Shown here: one piece after another, positions 10,851-21,672 of the stretch | Numbering within the stretch: position 1 is the stretch's first letter | How the letters are laid out: the number at the start of each line of letters is the position of its first letter | Assembly: GCF_030867095.1 (NCBI RefSeq) | Contig: NC_081837.1 | Coordinates: 19,912,501 to 19,976,500 of the forward strand | Length of the DNA stretch: 64,000 nucleotides | Direction of reading: 5' to 3' | Source: Alligator mississippiensis | Taxonomy: Eukaryota > Chordata > Crocodylia > Alligatoridae | Position numbers and translations under genes: made by a program | Notes under the pieces: model-generated | The model's input: the letters and a program-made list of their open reading frames with translations, nothing else | What the model was told of the DNA's origin: nothing | Database searches by the model: none

Positions 10851-13075
10851 GAGTTCTAGTTTTTTGTATATTCCACCTATCAAACACCAAAGTGGACTTA
10901 GGTGCCTAAATGTGAGTCTTTTCCACCCTGATCCAATCTCTGAAAAACTTAATGCAAAAGGTGAGCTTATCTTCCTCCTCCCCACTGCTCTTTTGTGACT
11001 CAGTCCCAGGGTCCCAACCTTGAGGCTGGGAGAGGAGAGCAGGGCTTAAAGTAGGTTGTCAGAAATACAAAAAATGTTCCTGGAAGTTGCTGACCCTGGC
11101 ACCAGAGGCTGAGGTTTTTGGTCAATAAGGGATAATCTACTATGGCAGGGAGGTTGGGGGAAGGACCAGCTGTGCTGTCAGTCTGGTCTCATACTGCTGG
11201 GGGATGGGACACTAGCCTCCCAGTACAGCAGCGAGATGGGGATAAAGGGCCATTCTGTATGATTCGGGGCATCGAAGAATAGGGAAAGAAATACCAAGCT
11301 AGGTGGAAACATTGGTTAAAGCTTGATTGGCAGGTTGGGAAATATTGCCCTAGCCTGGCCCATTGGTTTGATTTAGAGCCAAAAGGAAAGGATCTATTAT
11401 ATCAGGTAGAGCCATGGTTCTGACTCCACTGCTCTGATTGGAAATGAAGGGATAGAGGACATTTAACATAGCAGGGCTACTGTGTTAGATGGGTCCAGCT
11501 GTCTAATACAGGGTGTCAGGCAAAAGGAGATGTTGGGCTGACAGACTCATTGGGCCAACAGACTTGGGTGGGCAAGGGAGAGAGGATATTAGGCTAGATA
11601 CCCCATTGGTCTGATCAAGGGCAGTAGAGGTGAGCATGCTAATTATATACACCAGCAACTGGTCTGGCACATACATTCCTATGTAAGAAAACTGACCCAC
11701 AGTGCAATCTTGAACCCTCGCCTTTTTTTCTTTTTAGCAAAAATAACCTTACCTGACAGGGAGGCATTGCTGTCTCCCATCAAAGAATCGCCTCTGCACT
11801 TCTGCAACCCCGTCCTGGTGGGAAAGGAGCATCTCCCGACACAGCCCATCAGCCACCGAGTGCTGTGTTGTACTAATAGCTGAAAGCCTGGCTAAGCAAG
11901 TGTGGGGCTGGCATAGATATTGCAGTGGTCTCCCTGGGGAGTCACGCATCAGTTCTCGGTGCTTTACAGACACTGTTTCAAGTGATTTCCAGAAGAGTTG
12001 TTTCTTGAGTGCTGTATTCCGTGAGCAGAGCTTCAACAGATTGAACTTCAAGAAGACAATTCTTCTTTTTTTTTTTTTTTTTAGAGGGAGAAAAACACTT
12101 TACACGCTGATCTTTATTTAGCAAGGCTCTTTCTCAGGAACGCTTTAAATGACTGCATTTGTGCCCTTAAGTCTTGCCAAGACAGAGGCACAGACAGGTT
12201 TTTGAATGTTTAGATGTGCCAGCCAGAGACCTAACAACCAGGGTCTGTGCCCTGGGTGGCAGCAGCAGTGGCTGCCATTCTTGTGCCCCCTCGCACTAGG
12301 CACCTGAGGCTGGTGCCCTAGTTGCCCACCTCTTGTTACACTACCGGGGTCAGCTAGTAAACAGGAATCTTCCTCCAAATTACAAGGATAATTCATGTAG
12401 ACAGATCTGAGATGAATCCTCTGAAATCTGCATCCCTTTTATCCATCTGAGTCTCTCCCTGCATCCTAGAATTGCAAAGTTATGAGGCCGGGTAGAAATT
12501 GTTACGGTCAGATCATCTGCCATTGTACATCAATGGCATTTTTATTAAACTAAGGGGAATTGCATGACAAAATCCCTTAGGTAGCTCTGAAAATGTTCAG
12601 CTTTTCTCTAAAAGACCTATCTATCTACACTAACTCCTCTCTGGACTGACATGCAATGTATTTTGTGGCCCAAGAAATATGTTATATTGAAATGTGGGAC
12701 TTCTGAACAAATAAAAAAATAATTAAAAACAGCATTTTCCAGTAAAGTTTCAAGTTTCAAAAAAAAGCTTTGAAACTAAAAATATGAAGAATGAGGCAGA
12801 AGGTCAATATTTTTTACCGTAAAATGGTGAGGGAATTTTTACTTTCAGGGTTTTTTAATTATTATCCTTTCTCCTTTTTTTTCCCATTGATATAAGAGGC
12901 AATAAAGGGTATAAGTTAAGGACCTTTATAAGGTGCTATGATAAGGAAGGCACCTTAGCACCTTCAACCAGAGGTGAAAAGCAGAGAAAAAACCCTCATA
13001 TCCCTATTTACTTGTTTCCATTTGAAAAATTGGGGTAAAAACTAGAAGCCCAAGAAAGTGGGGGTTCTTTTCCTT

Positions 13076-13080
<5 letters not shown>
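10851..13080. other. Intergenic; unidentified 100-codon frame at 11749-12051 (minus)
   Basis: The only item of note is a minus-strand frame at 11749-12051 followed directly by a good splice donor (CAG|GTAAGG at 11753/11752). Its protein (starting MKFNLLKLCSRN) matches nothing I recognise. A run of T lies at about 12066-12083. From 12500 onward the sequence is AT-rich with no other support. Confidence 0.35.

Positions 13081-13128
<48 letters not shown>
13081..13128. repeat. (TA)n followed by poly(T)
   Basis: A TA dinucleotide run of about 32 bases passes directly into a run of T. Simple-sequence DNA. Confidence 0.95.
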
Positions 13129-13744
13129 AACAAAAAAGGTGCAAAAATCCAATTTAAAACAGAAAGGATATTTTCAAAGCAAAGCTGTATTTTTTTCCTG
13201 AAGGAAACAAAAAATGCATATTTCATTTTTTTTAATGCCAATTTTAGTTTTTGCAGTAAATATCAGTGTGCGTCTCTTGGTAGCCTTTCAGGTTATCCAG
13301 GGACACAGCCCAGGTGTGGAGTCTAGTGAAGGTGAGCCCATGTCTCCTTGGGCTCACTTGGCCCCGTCGCTGCCTCCGTAGCTCTACAGATAAGCTCAAG
13401 CAGCTGTAGGACGTAACTGGGGTTTCATTCTTTAACAGGAACTGGCAAAACCAGAGGTGAAATTCAGGGAGGCAAGGAGCCCTTCTCAACCCAGTCAGCA
13501 TGTATTAAGTGTGATCCTGTTCCAAGGATGCTAAGTCAAGTCTAAGCAAAGTCCACATCAATAAGACATGTCCACTGCCCAGGCCTACGCAGCTGCGTCC
13601 CTTTTTGGGTCATACTATCTTAGTTTGAGTCCCAAGGTCTAAGCCATGGCCCCCTTTCAGCTCAGTTTTCCCACACTGGATGTCTTTGATCCATCTCCTG
13701 CAAACATCACCCTCAAATGCACTGAATGGGACATCCAGGAAGAG

Positions 13745-13885
13745 CACGCACCAACTGCTGAAGCTTCCTTAGCCTGACGAAGGGTTTTTGAACCCGAAAG
13801 CTTACTTAATAACTATTCTCCAACCATTTGGGTTGGTCTAATAAAAGATATCAAATTCACCCAAGGAACCTTGTCTGAATGGGAC
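13745..13885 (+). mobile_element. Dispersed retroposon with hammerhead-like core, copy 3 (best preserved)
   Basis: CTGACGA at 13774-13780; hairpin GGGT (13782-13785), loop of six, ACCC (13792-13795); GAAA at 13796-13799. It continues with a CCAACC/GGTTGG hairpin, then GGTCTAATAAAAGATATC, and stops in AACCTTGTCT at about 13877, losing the last ~45 bases of the family's 3' end. The base after CTGA, here C, is the variable position 7 of a hammerhead core. Confidence 0.75.
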
Positions 13886-14082
13886 AGGTGTTTTTCCACA
13901 TGTAAACTGATCTATTCGATACTTGTTGGACATGCTCTACCAGCCTCAACAGCTACCCACAGAAATTAACCTCTTACCCCCTACTCCATGTCCAGGGTGA
14001 ATATTATCCCATTCCTTCCCAGTGTTAAGTGCAAAACATTGAGAAAAGGAAACTGAGGCATGCATAGAAACGTACCACAATT

Positions 14083-14485
14083 ATAGAGTCATAGAAAATT
14101 AGGGTTGGCAGGAGGTCACCTCTAGTCCAGCCCCCTGCTCAAAGCAGGACCAGCCCCAACTACATCATCCCAGCTGAGGCTTTGTCTAGCCAGGTTTTGA
14201 AAACCTCCAAGGATGGAGCTTCCACCACCTCTCTGGGTAACCCGTTCCAGTGTTTTACTGCCCTCCTAGTAAGAAAATTCTTCCTAATGTCTAACCTCAA
14301 CTTCTCTTGCTGCAGTTTGAGCCCATTGCTCCTTGTCCTGTCGTCTGCCACCACCGAGAACAATCCAGCTCCATCCTCTTTCAAACCCCCTTCAGGTAGT
14401 TGAAGGCTGCTTTCAAATCCTCTCCAAGTCTGCTCTTCTCCAGACTAAATAAATGCAGTTCCCTCAGCCTGTCCTCATAAGCCAT
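14083..14485 (-). mobile_element. CR1 LINE 3' fragment, older subfamily
   Basis: The minus strand encodes [20 protein letters not shown] followed by [20 protein letters not shown], the CR1 ORF2 C-terminus, and ends in a degraded tail near 14085. It is clearly more diverged than the copies at 2.8 and 19.8 kb. It lies directly next to the SLC39A2-like fragment. Confidence 0.88.
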
Positions 14486-14696
14486 GTCCCCCACACCCCT
14501 CACTGGCTAGGGGGTACCTCTCCCCACACCCCACACTGACTAGTCTCCCTACCCTGGGGACAGAACTAGCACCCTGTGCCCTATTCCCCACCCTTTGGAG
14601 CCAGGTAGCTAGCTCCCCCACCCACAAGCTGGCATCCTCATGCCTCCCTGCCAGGAGGAAAGGCCCCATATCCCATTTCTTGGCCTTCCCTCATCA

Positions 14697-15010
14697 TCAG
14701 GCCCATATGGCAATGACAGCCATGAAAGTGAAGCCAATGCCAATGAAGAAGAATTTGGCAGGTGGAGCCTCCGAGGAGTGCAGTTCATGGGGCAGGATCT
14801 CTATGAAGGTGACATAGAGAAAAGTCCCAGCTGCCACCCCCTCCAGTACAGCCCTGGCCAGGCTGCTGGCATCCCCCACAGAAAACGAGACCCCAATGCC
14901 CACAGCAATGCCAGCAGGGGACATAAGGGCAAAAAGCACCAAGTAGACCAGCCTCCAGCGGGCCCGAGTGCCGCTCTTAGACCTCAATTGTACATAGCAG
15001 CCCTCCGGTA
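14697..15010 (-). pseudogene. SLC39A2: SLC39A2-like (ZIP2) zinc transporter, C-terminal fragment
   Basis: An open minus-strand stretch of about 100 codons ending in TGA at 14699-14697 encodes the last three membrane segments of a ZIP family zinc importer. From memory of human ZIP2, the blocks FALMSPAGIAVGIGV, ARAVLEGVAAGTFLYVTFIE, ILPHEL and FTFMAVIAIWA align one for one, including the final IWA and stop. The match begins near VQLRSKSG at about 15000. Upstream of that the frame no longer resembles ZIP2, and I find neither the TM4/TM5 metal-binding histidines nor other exons. It is either the last exon of a gene whose other exons I could not see or, more likely, a truncated relic. In mammals SLC39A2 lies near OR genes, which fits the neighbours here. 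Confidence 0.7.
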
Positions 15011-15579
15011 TGCACACCAGCACCCAGGTTCCTGCTGCACCCTGCTGAACAGCTTGAGGCCTGGCGTGTGTGCATTTGGGGTCTCAACCTTTATAAACTC
15101 GAGGCAGCCCTCGTAAAATGCCAGCTTAATTTTCACTTGTTTTTTGACTACAGAAAAACAATAGATCCGTGCTGCAGTTGCAAAGAGCTCGGATAACAAC
15201 ATTTCAGGATGTTTCTGCCACTTGGATTCCTTTCTGAAACCCCTAGGCTTATCTTATGAATTGCATTTGCACACCCAGCAGTTAACATTGTGTGGCATCC
15301 TGCAGCACCGTTGAAAAAGTCTCGAGGATCTTATGCTGCGTAGCATTCCTATAACCACCTCCTGGAAGGACTGAGGCCGACAGAAGGTCCCGTGTATTGC
15401 TGACGGTGTGCTACCACCTGTCGGACAGAGAGAACGCTGCTGTCCACCAGCCGAACAGCTAAATCCCCTGTTGTGTATGAGCCTGCATGCTGCGTGCTGC
15501 CGCCTGGTGGAAAAAGGAGTGGTGTAAATCAACCCCCAGAATTCCTGCTCCCCACAACTCCTTCCTAAGGGGTGTCATG

Positions 15580-17430
15580 GTGTGTGTGTGTGTGGTTCAA
15601 GTATGTGTGATGATCTTTGGAAAAGGGACAGAGCCTTGTTTTCTGTGTGGGCGAGTGAATATTTGTCCTCTGACCTGCTTTGGAAATGATTTAATCCTCC
15701 CGATTGCATGTGCCCTGCACACCCTGCATGTGGGTGTGTAGAAGAGAGGTGTTCCTGCAGTTCCCTGATGGAAAGACCAAACCCTGCTTTGTGTATATAT
15801 GCATGTTACTGTGTGTGCTGCTTCGCACTGAAGCAAGATGCAGGTGTGAGCCTGTGTGTAGCATTGTGTGCTGCCTTGGTCTGGGAAGGATGGCCTCTGC
15901 ATTGTGCGCATGGGGGAGTATTACTATGGAGTTTCGCTCCCTGCTGAAGTAAAGGAGCAACCTGGGTGTTGCTGTTTGGTGCTTCTTGCTAGAGTGCTTG
16001 AGCTTTCTCTGTTAGGATGCATGCAGGACATACATCCTGCTTTCTCTGTTAGGATGCATGTCCACCACCATCCCATGCTGAGAAACTGAGCCTTGGGGGG
16101 GGGGTGTGTGTACACTATTGTGTGCTGCACCTGCAGAATTGAGCAGTGGGTATCCCTCCTGTGTGCTGCTCCGGTCTGGACAGATTGAACCCTGCTCTGT
16201 GCATATATGGATGTTGGTGTGAGTATTACTATCTGTTGCTCCTTGCTGATTTGAAGGAGATACTTGCAAATGTGTGATACGATGGGTACTGCTTCTTGGT
16301 AGGAGAGCAAGAACACTGATTAGGCTTTGCTTGGCAGCTGTGTGCATTGTATACCCTGCGGAAGTAAGGGAGGTCCATGCACAAACTTGCATCAAATCTT
16401 GTGTGCTGGTCCCTAAAAGGCTGAGGGGGAAACAGGCTATCCTTTGAGGGGCTGTAATAACGTGCTACATCTTACTAGAGGATGAACCCCGTCATCTGTG
16501 TCTGTATGCATGCATGTCTCTGTGTGATATACACACAGAGACACACGCTGACAGGTAGGAGGGATGAGCCATACTTTATATGTTTTTGTGCTTGTACATA
16601 CTCATGCACATGTTGCATGTTGCTACCTGGTAGAATAGTGATTCTCAGTCAAGGTACTGTGGCATCCTGGGATGCTTTGGGAGCCTTTCAAGGGTGCCGA
16701 GGCGTGCCACACAACAGTAGCACTGTTAGGTGTGCAAACATGATTCACAAGATAAACCCACTGATTTCAAATAGGAATCCAAGCGCCAAAAATATTCTGA
16801 CCTGCTGCAATCTCTCTGAAGCAGAACTGCTCTATTATTTTTCTTGGGTCAAAGAACTGAGTGAAAACTAAGAACTGGCATTTTCTAAGGGGTGCCTTGA
16901 GTCTAAAAAGGTTGAGACCCACTCTAGTATGAGGCAGCTGCATACAAGGTACCTGCATATGCATGCACACGTGAACACATTTGTATTTATTCTTGCATGC
17001 TGTCCCCTGCTTGAAACATTGACTGCATTGAGTATGTTGCTCCCCACTGAAATAATGGATGAATTTATGCATCAGTGTATGTGCATGCACATGTGTGTGT
17101 TGCGACATGCTGACTTCTGCTGGTGGCAATGAGACCCACTCTGTGCATCGGTGTGTGCATGCACATGAGTGTGCACACACAGGCATGCAAATCTTGTGCA
17201 CTGCTCCCTGCTGGAGTGAGAGGACTGTGTGCAGGTGTGTCGCAATGTGGATGGGATGGGACTTGCTGTGTGTGTGGGTTTTTTGCTTGCAGGTGCACAG
17301 GCACATGATATGTCCTGCCAACAAGTGGAGTGAATGGGCTGTCTCTTCAATCCCCAAAGAGCCTCAGGCCTCCCCTGTGTTGGTGTGTTTGCTGTTACTG
17401 CATACCACCTCTACCAAAATAAAGGGTGCT
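15580..17430. repeat. Degenerate TG-rich tandem array, units of roughly 70-110 bp
   Basis: Variants of TGTGTGCTGCTCC, CTGCTGAAGTAAAGGAG and TGTGCATATATGCATG recur in the same order many times, mixed with TG runs. This accounts for long chance reading frames on both strands. The array is interrupted by the hAT-like element at 16637-16930. Unit length is estimated by eye and varies. Confidence 0.6.
16637..16930. mobile_element. hAT-like non-autonomous element, copy 2
   Basis: Starts GTGATTCTCAGTC and ends GGTTGAGACCCACT, imperfect inverted ends like those of hAT-Charlie MITEs. The body matches 9903-10201. No convincing 8-bp target-site duplication was found. It sits inside the TG-rich array. 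Confidence 0.65.
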
Positions 17431-17459
17431 ACATATACGTTATCCGGATATTACCAGAG

Positions 17460-17678
17460 AGCCTGGTTTTCTCTGATTAAAAAAAAAAATCCCTAATTTT
17501 TGGATTTAAAAAAGTAACACAAAATCCACATTTTTCCATGATTAAAATGAAACACCACTAATATATAGATACATATACATATACTGGTGTTTCATTTTTA
17601 AAAAAGTAACCCAAAATCCACATTTTTCTATGATTAATCTGAAAATGAGGGATTGTTTTTATCAGAGAAAACCAGGAT
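17460..17678. mobile_element. Foldback/MITE element beside the broken OR
   Basis: The left end CCTGGTTTTCTCTGATT is inverted at the right end (ATCAGAGAAAACCAGG at 17661-17676). Inside, a block containing CAAAATCCACATTTTTC occurs twice in direct orientation. This is a ~215-bp element with inverted ends and an internal direct repeat. It lies about 50 bp from where the OR14-like copy stops. Confidence 0.65.
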
Positions 17679-17727
17679 CCCTGGATAGTACTGTCTTCTC
17701 CCTGATGGAGTGAGGTTTCTCCATGAC

Positions 17728-18214
17728 TAAAGGTGTTCCCAGTGTGCATTGCAGAGTTGATGGCACCAACAACCCATGCACCGGCAGCCATCTGGACGCA
17801 AGCTCTCCTGTTCATTATTATCTCATAATGCAGTGGCTTGCAGTTGGCAACGTACTGGTCATATGCCATGACGGTGAGGAATGCAAGATCGGCTGCACAA
17901 CAGAGGAAGAAGAGAAAGACCTGGGCCACACATCCAGCATGCAAAATTGTCCTGGTGTTTAAGAGAGAATTGGCCATGGACTTGGGGACAATGACAGAGA
18001 TGGACACAAGGTCAAGGATGGACAAATTTGCCAAAAAACAGTACATGGGGCTGTGGAGGTGGTGGTCCGTAGTTACAGCAGTGATAACAAGGAGGTTCCC
18101 CACCAGAGCTGCCAGGTACGCTGCCAGAAAGATGACAAAGTGTACGATCTGCAGCTCCCGAGTGTCCAAGAAGCCCAGGAGGAGGAATTCGGTTACAGTG
18201 GTCCAGTTGGACAT
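17728..18214 (-). pseudogene. Truncated OR14-like olfactory receptor
   Basis: From ATG at 18214 (another ATG lies in frame at 18238) the frame gives MSNWTTVTEFLLLGF, ALVGNLLVITAV, LHSPMYCFLANLS, the TM3 cysteine, then MAYDQYVANCKPLHYE and CVQMAAGAWVVGAINSAMHT. OR similarity stops after TM4 (about residue 162) near 17728; TM5-TM7 are absent and the remaining frame is unrelated sequence. The DRY motif reads DQY and AIC reads ANC, so it would be impaired even without the truncation. It is a decayed paralogue of the OR at the left edge. Confidence 0.9.
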
Positions 18215-19258
18215 CTTCCTTCCCAGGGCGCTGTGCAAGTCCTAGGTATAATATAAGAAGGGCAGTGGTAAGGAGGAGAGTAACAAACTCAGTGGCTTTG
18301 ATATTCCCATTGATAATGTCTCCAAATTTCATGCTAAGAATGGAAAAAATCCATTTTTCTTCCCATGAAATATTTGATTTTAATAAATGATTTTTCCCTG
18401 GCAAGACCCTACATAAAATAAAATATTTTGATATTCCTTTAGAAAGTGAAGAAAATGATAACCCAGCCACACCTCAGGATTCTTTTGCTTTGCTTTAAAT
18501 CTGAAAGTCTATCGTTTTTTCAATAGATCTCACCTAGAAAATGTATGCTGGAAACAAATATGTATGAAATAAAAGATATTATATAAAAAAGATGCATTCC
18601 TTAGAGGTCCCAATCCCACCCCTCTCCTCTTCCCACCCTACTTCCAATATGCTATATAACATTATCTGTATTCATAGCAAAAACATTGAAAATGTCTTCT
18701 TTCACTCGTGTAGCTTTGAATCTATTATACAGAAAATGCAGAATGATTTATGTAGCCAGGTTTTCCAACTTGTAATGTTTTAAAATCTCCTCTGCATCTT
18801 ACTAAGACAGGACACTTCACTGATGCAGAAAACTTACTGAAATTGTTTTTGTGGAAGTTTCCTCATCTCTTGTGTCCCATTCAGGCTTCCCCTGCCAAGA
18901 TCCTTTGCTCTTGTCCAGTTGATGTCTCAGCTCTCCTCTGCACCAACCACTAGTCTAGGTCCCCAGAAGCACAGCTAACTCGGAGGTCTTTCTCTGTTCC
19001 CTCTGTCACTGAACGACTGGAGTGAATCCAACCAGGTTTCTGAGTGTGCAGCTGACCTCAACTCTGCCTTGTAGAAAAGGAGTGAAGCAAGACGGCAATT
19101 TTGCAGTAGTTTTCTTCCGAAGGCTCCTGGGACTCGTTCCCTGGGGTCCTGCACAGCTCAGAAGGAAAAGCCCAGATGTAAACAGTCTGAGCTGTACAGA
19201 TGTTAGCAGAACAGCAGAGCTGTGCTCTGCTTTAATCTCCCTCACAACACAAGTCATG
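17885..19258. repeat. Segmental duplication, copy B (with 1-1349)
   Basis: Covers the OR14-like 5' coding part and about 1 kb upstream, aligned in order with 1-1349. It ends near CAAGTCATGGG at about 19258, where copy A has AAGTCATAGG. Confidence 0.8.
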
Positions 19259-19504
19259 GGATCTCCGAGAAGGCCCTGAGCTTCTCTGTCTTGCTCAGTT
19301 GTCCCTGTTAGCCAGACTGGGCACCTTAGGATGCAGGGAGGCACCAGATTGCAATTGGGATAGTTCCTATGCAGTTTTGCATGAGAACATAACCTCAGGT
19401 TGTAAGGTGCAAAAAACAAATAATTCCCCATTGCAATGCTCCATTGTAAAGCATCATGTTGACAAAATATTAGCTCAGTAATCATTAATAGGGTCCTGGT
19501 TCTG

Positions 19505-19838
19505 AATCTACTGTCATGAGAGCCTGGAGAAGAGCCACGCGCATGATCGGAGGGCAGAAAAACAGACCTTACGACGACAGCCTGAGAGCCATGGGGCTCT
19601 TTAGCCTGGAAAAGTGCAGGCTCAGGGGTGATCTGATGGCAATCTATATGTTTATCAGGAGTGACCACCAGTATCTTGGGGAACGATTGTTCACCAGAGC
19701 ACCCCTAGGGATGACAAGGGCAACCGGTTATAAACTACTGCAAGACCATTTCAGGCTGGACATAAGGAAGAATTTTTTAACTGTCCGAGCCCCCAAGGTC
19801 TGGAATAGCCTGCCACCGGAGGTGGTTCAAGCACCTAC
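19505..19838 (+). mobile_element. CR1 LINE fragment, plus strand
   Basis: An open frame from 19516 encodes the CR1 ORF2 C-terminus: NRPYDDSLRAMGLFSLEKC, RLFTRAPLGMTRATGYKLL, then VWNSLPPEVVQAPT. It breaks off inside this coding stretch exactly where the 3' tail of the next, opposite CR1 begins, so it has lost its own 3' end. Confidence 0.9.
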
Positions 19839-21437
19839 ATTTCATAGATTTCATAGACATTAGGGCTGGAAGGGACTTGGAAGATCATCGAGTCCAGCCC
19901 CCTGCCCAAAGGGCAGGAAGTCAGCAGGGGTCATAGGATCCCAGCAAGATAAGCATCCAGTTTGCTCTTGAAGGTGTTCAATGTATGCGCTTGAAACACC
20001 TCCGGTGGCAGGCTGTTCCAGACCTTGGGGGCTTGAACACTAAAGAAATTCTTCCTTATATCCAGCCTGAAATGGTCTTGTAGTAGTTTGTGACCTTTCG
20101 ACCTCGTCATCCCTTGGGGCGCTCTGGTGAACAAACGTTCCCCCAGATACTGGTGGTCACCCCTGATAAACTTGTAGGTGGCCATCAGATCACCCCTGAG
20201 CCTGCGCTTTTCCAGGCTAAAGAGCCCCAGGGCTCTCAGCCTGTCATCGTAGGGTCTGCTTCCCTGACCTCTGATCATGCGCGTGGCTCTTCTCTGGACT
20301 CTCTCAAGCTTCTCCACATCCTTTTTGAATTGTGGAGCCCAAAACTGGACGCAGTACCCCAGCTGCGGCCTCACCAAGGCCGAGTACAAGGGGAGAATGA
20401 CGTCCCGGGATTTGCCTGAGAAGCATCTATGGATGCAAGGCAGCGTTTTGCTCGCTTTACTAGCTGCAGCATCGTATTGCAGGCTCATGTTCATCTTGTG
20501 GTCCATGATGACCCCCAAGTCTCTTTCTTCCATAGTGCTAGCCAGCGTAGCACTGCCGGGCCTATAAGGATGCTGCGGGTTTTTCTTCCCAAGGTAGAGA
20601 ACCTTGCATTTATCGGCATTGAACACCATCAGATTCTTGTCCACCCACTTGCTGAGCCTGTCCAGGTCAGCCTGGATCACCCGCCTATCTTCTGGTGTGG
20701 GTGCTTTGCCCCAAAGTTTGGTGTCATCGGTGAACTTGGCCAGTCCGCTTCTGACTCCAGTGTCCACATCATTAATGAAGATGTTGAACAGTACTGGTCC
20801 AAGGACAGAGCCCTGGGGGACTCCACTGGTCACAGGACACCACGATGAGTGACTTCCATCAATTACTACCCTCTGGGTCCGACCCCGGAGCCAATTTTCC
20901 AGCCAGTGGATCGTGGAGGACCCAAGGCGACAATTGGCCAGTTTCTCCAAGAGGCGATCATGGGAAACCAGATCGAAGGCTTTTTTGAAGTCAAGATATA
21001 TGACATCAATCTCTTCTCCCTTGTCCAGGTGATAGGTCACCTGGTCGTAGAAGGAAATGAGATTGGTCAAGCAAGACCTACCCGCAACAAACCCGTGCTG
21101 GCTATCCCTTAAGATGTTGACGTCGGCCAGTCCATTAAGCATGGCCTCTTTAATAAACTTTTCTAAGATCTTCCCGGGCATAGAAGTCAGGCTGATGGGC
21201 CTATAGTTAGCCGGATCCACTTTCCTCCCTTTCTTGAAGAGAGGCACCACATTGGCCTTCTTCCAGTCTTCGGGCACTACACCAGAGCACCAAGAGTTTT
21301 CAAAGATCCGTGCTAGAGGCTGGGCTATGATGCTCGCCAGCTCCTTGAGTACGCTGGGGTGAAGATTGTCAGGGCCGGCTGACTTGAAGGCATCCAGCTT
21401 CTCAAGATGTTCCTTCACGAAATCACCATTAATAGTA
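19839..21437 (-). mobile_element. CR1 LINE, 5'-truncated, with open reverse-transcriptase frame
   Basis: A 495-codon frame (21418-19931) covers most of the reverse transcriptase and the C-terminal domain of CR1 ORF2. Visible in order: SAGPDNLHPSVLKELA, ANVVPLFKKGRK, YRPISLTSMPGKILEK, motif A in YLDFKKAFDLVSHDRLL, motif B SGVPQGSVLGPVLFNIF, motif C FTDDTKL (family FADD, so Ala is replaced by Thr), and the RVQRRATRMIRG block. ORF1 and the endonuclease are missing. The 3' tail with short terminal repeats is at 19839-19860. The element is relatively young because the frame is uninterrupted, but the 5' truncation means it cannot move on its own. Confidence 0.95.
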
Positions 21438-21440
21438 CCT

Positions 21441-21672
21441 GGCTTGTTGGTCTAGGGGCATGAGTCCCACTTAGGGTGTAGGAGGTCCTGGGTTCAACTC
21501 CCAGACGAGCCCTGCTTAGCACTGTGCCTGCACCACCTGTCCTTGGAGCTTGGTGTGCTGAGCAGCCCCTTTTATCTAGCTCCAGAGGCAGGTGAGGCCA
21601 TTTCCCCGGTGCAGCTGGTGCATGGCCCAGAGCAGGGAGATTTAGACACCTCCTTGCTCCCCCCAAACCCAT
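21441..21672 (+). mobile_element. tRNA-Pro-headed repeat, copy 1
   Basis: 21441-21512 folds like tRNA-Pro with anticodon AGG: acceptor GGCTTGT/ACGAGCC pairs with one wobble, the T arm CTGGG-TTCAACT-CCCAG is perfect, and the anticodon stem has one mismatch. It is followed by ~160 bp with no obvious function (GGAGCTTGGTGTGCTGAGCA, CTCCAGAGGCAGGTG, GAGCAGGGAGATTTAG). Head and tail recur together at 23843, so the unit is a tRNA-derived retroposon or duplicated tRNA locus rather than a working gene. Confidence 0.7.
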
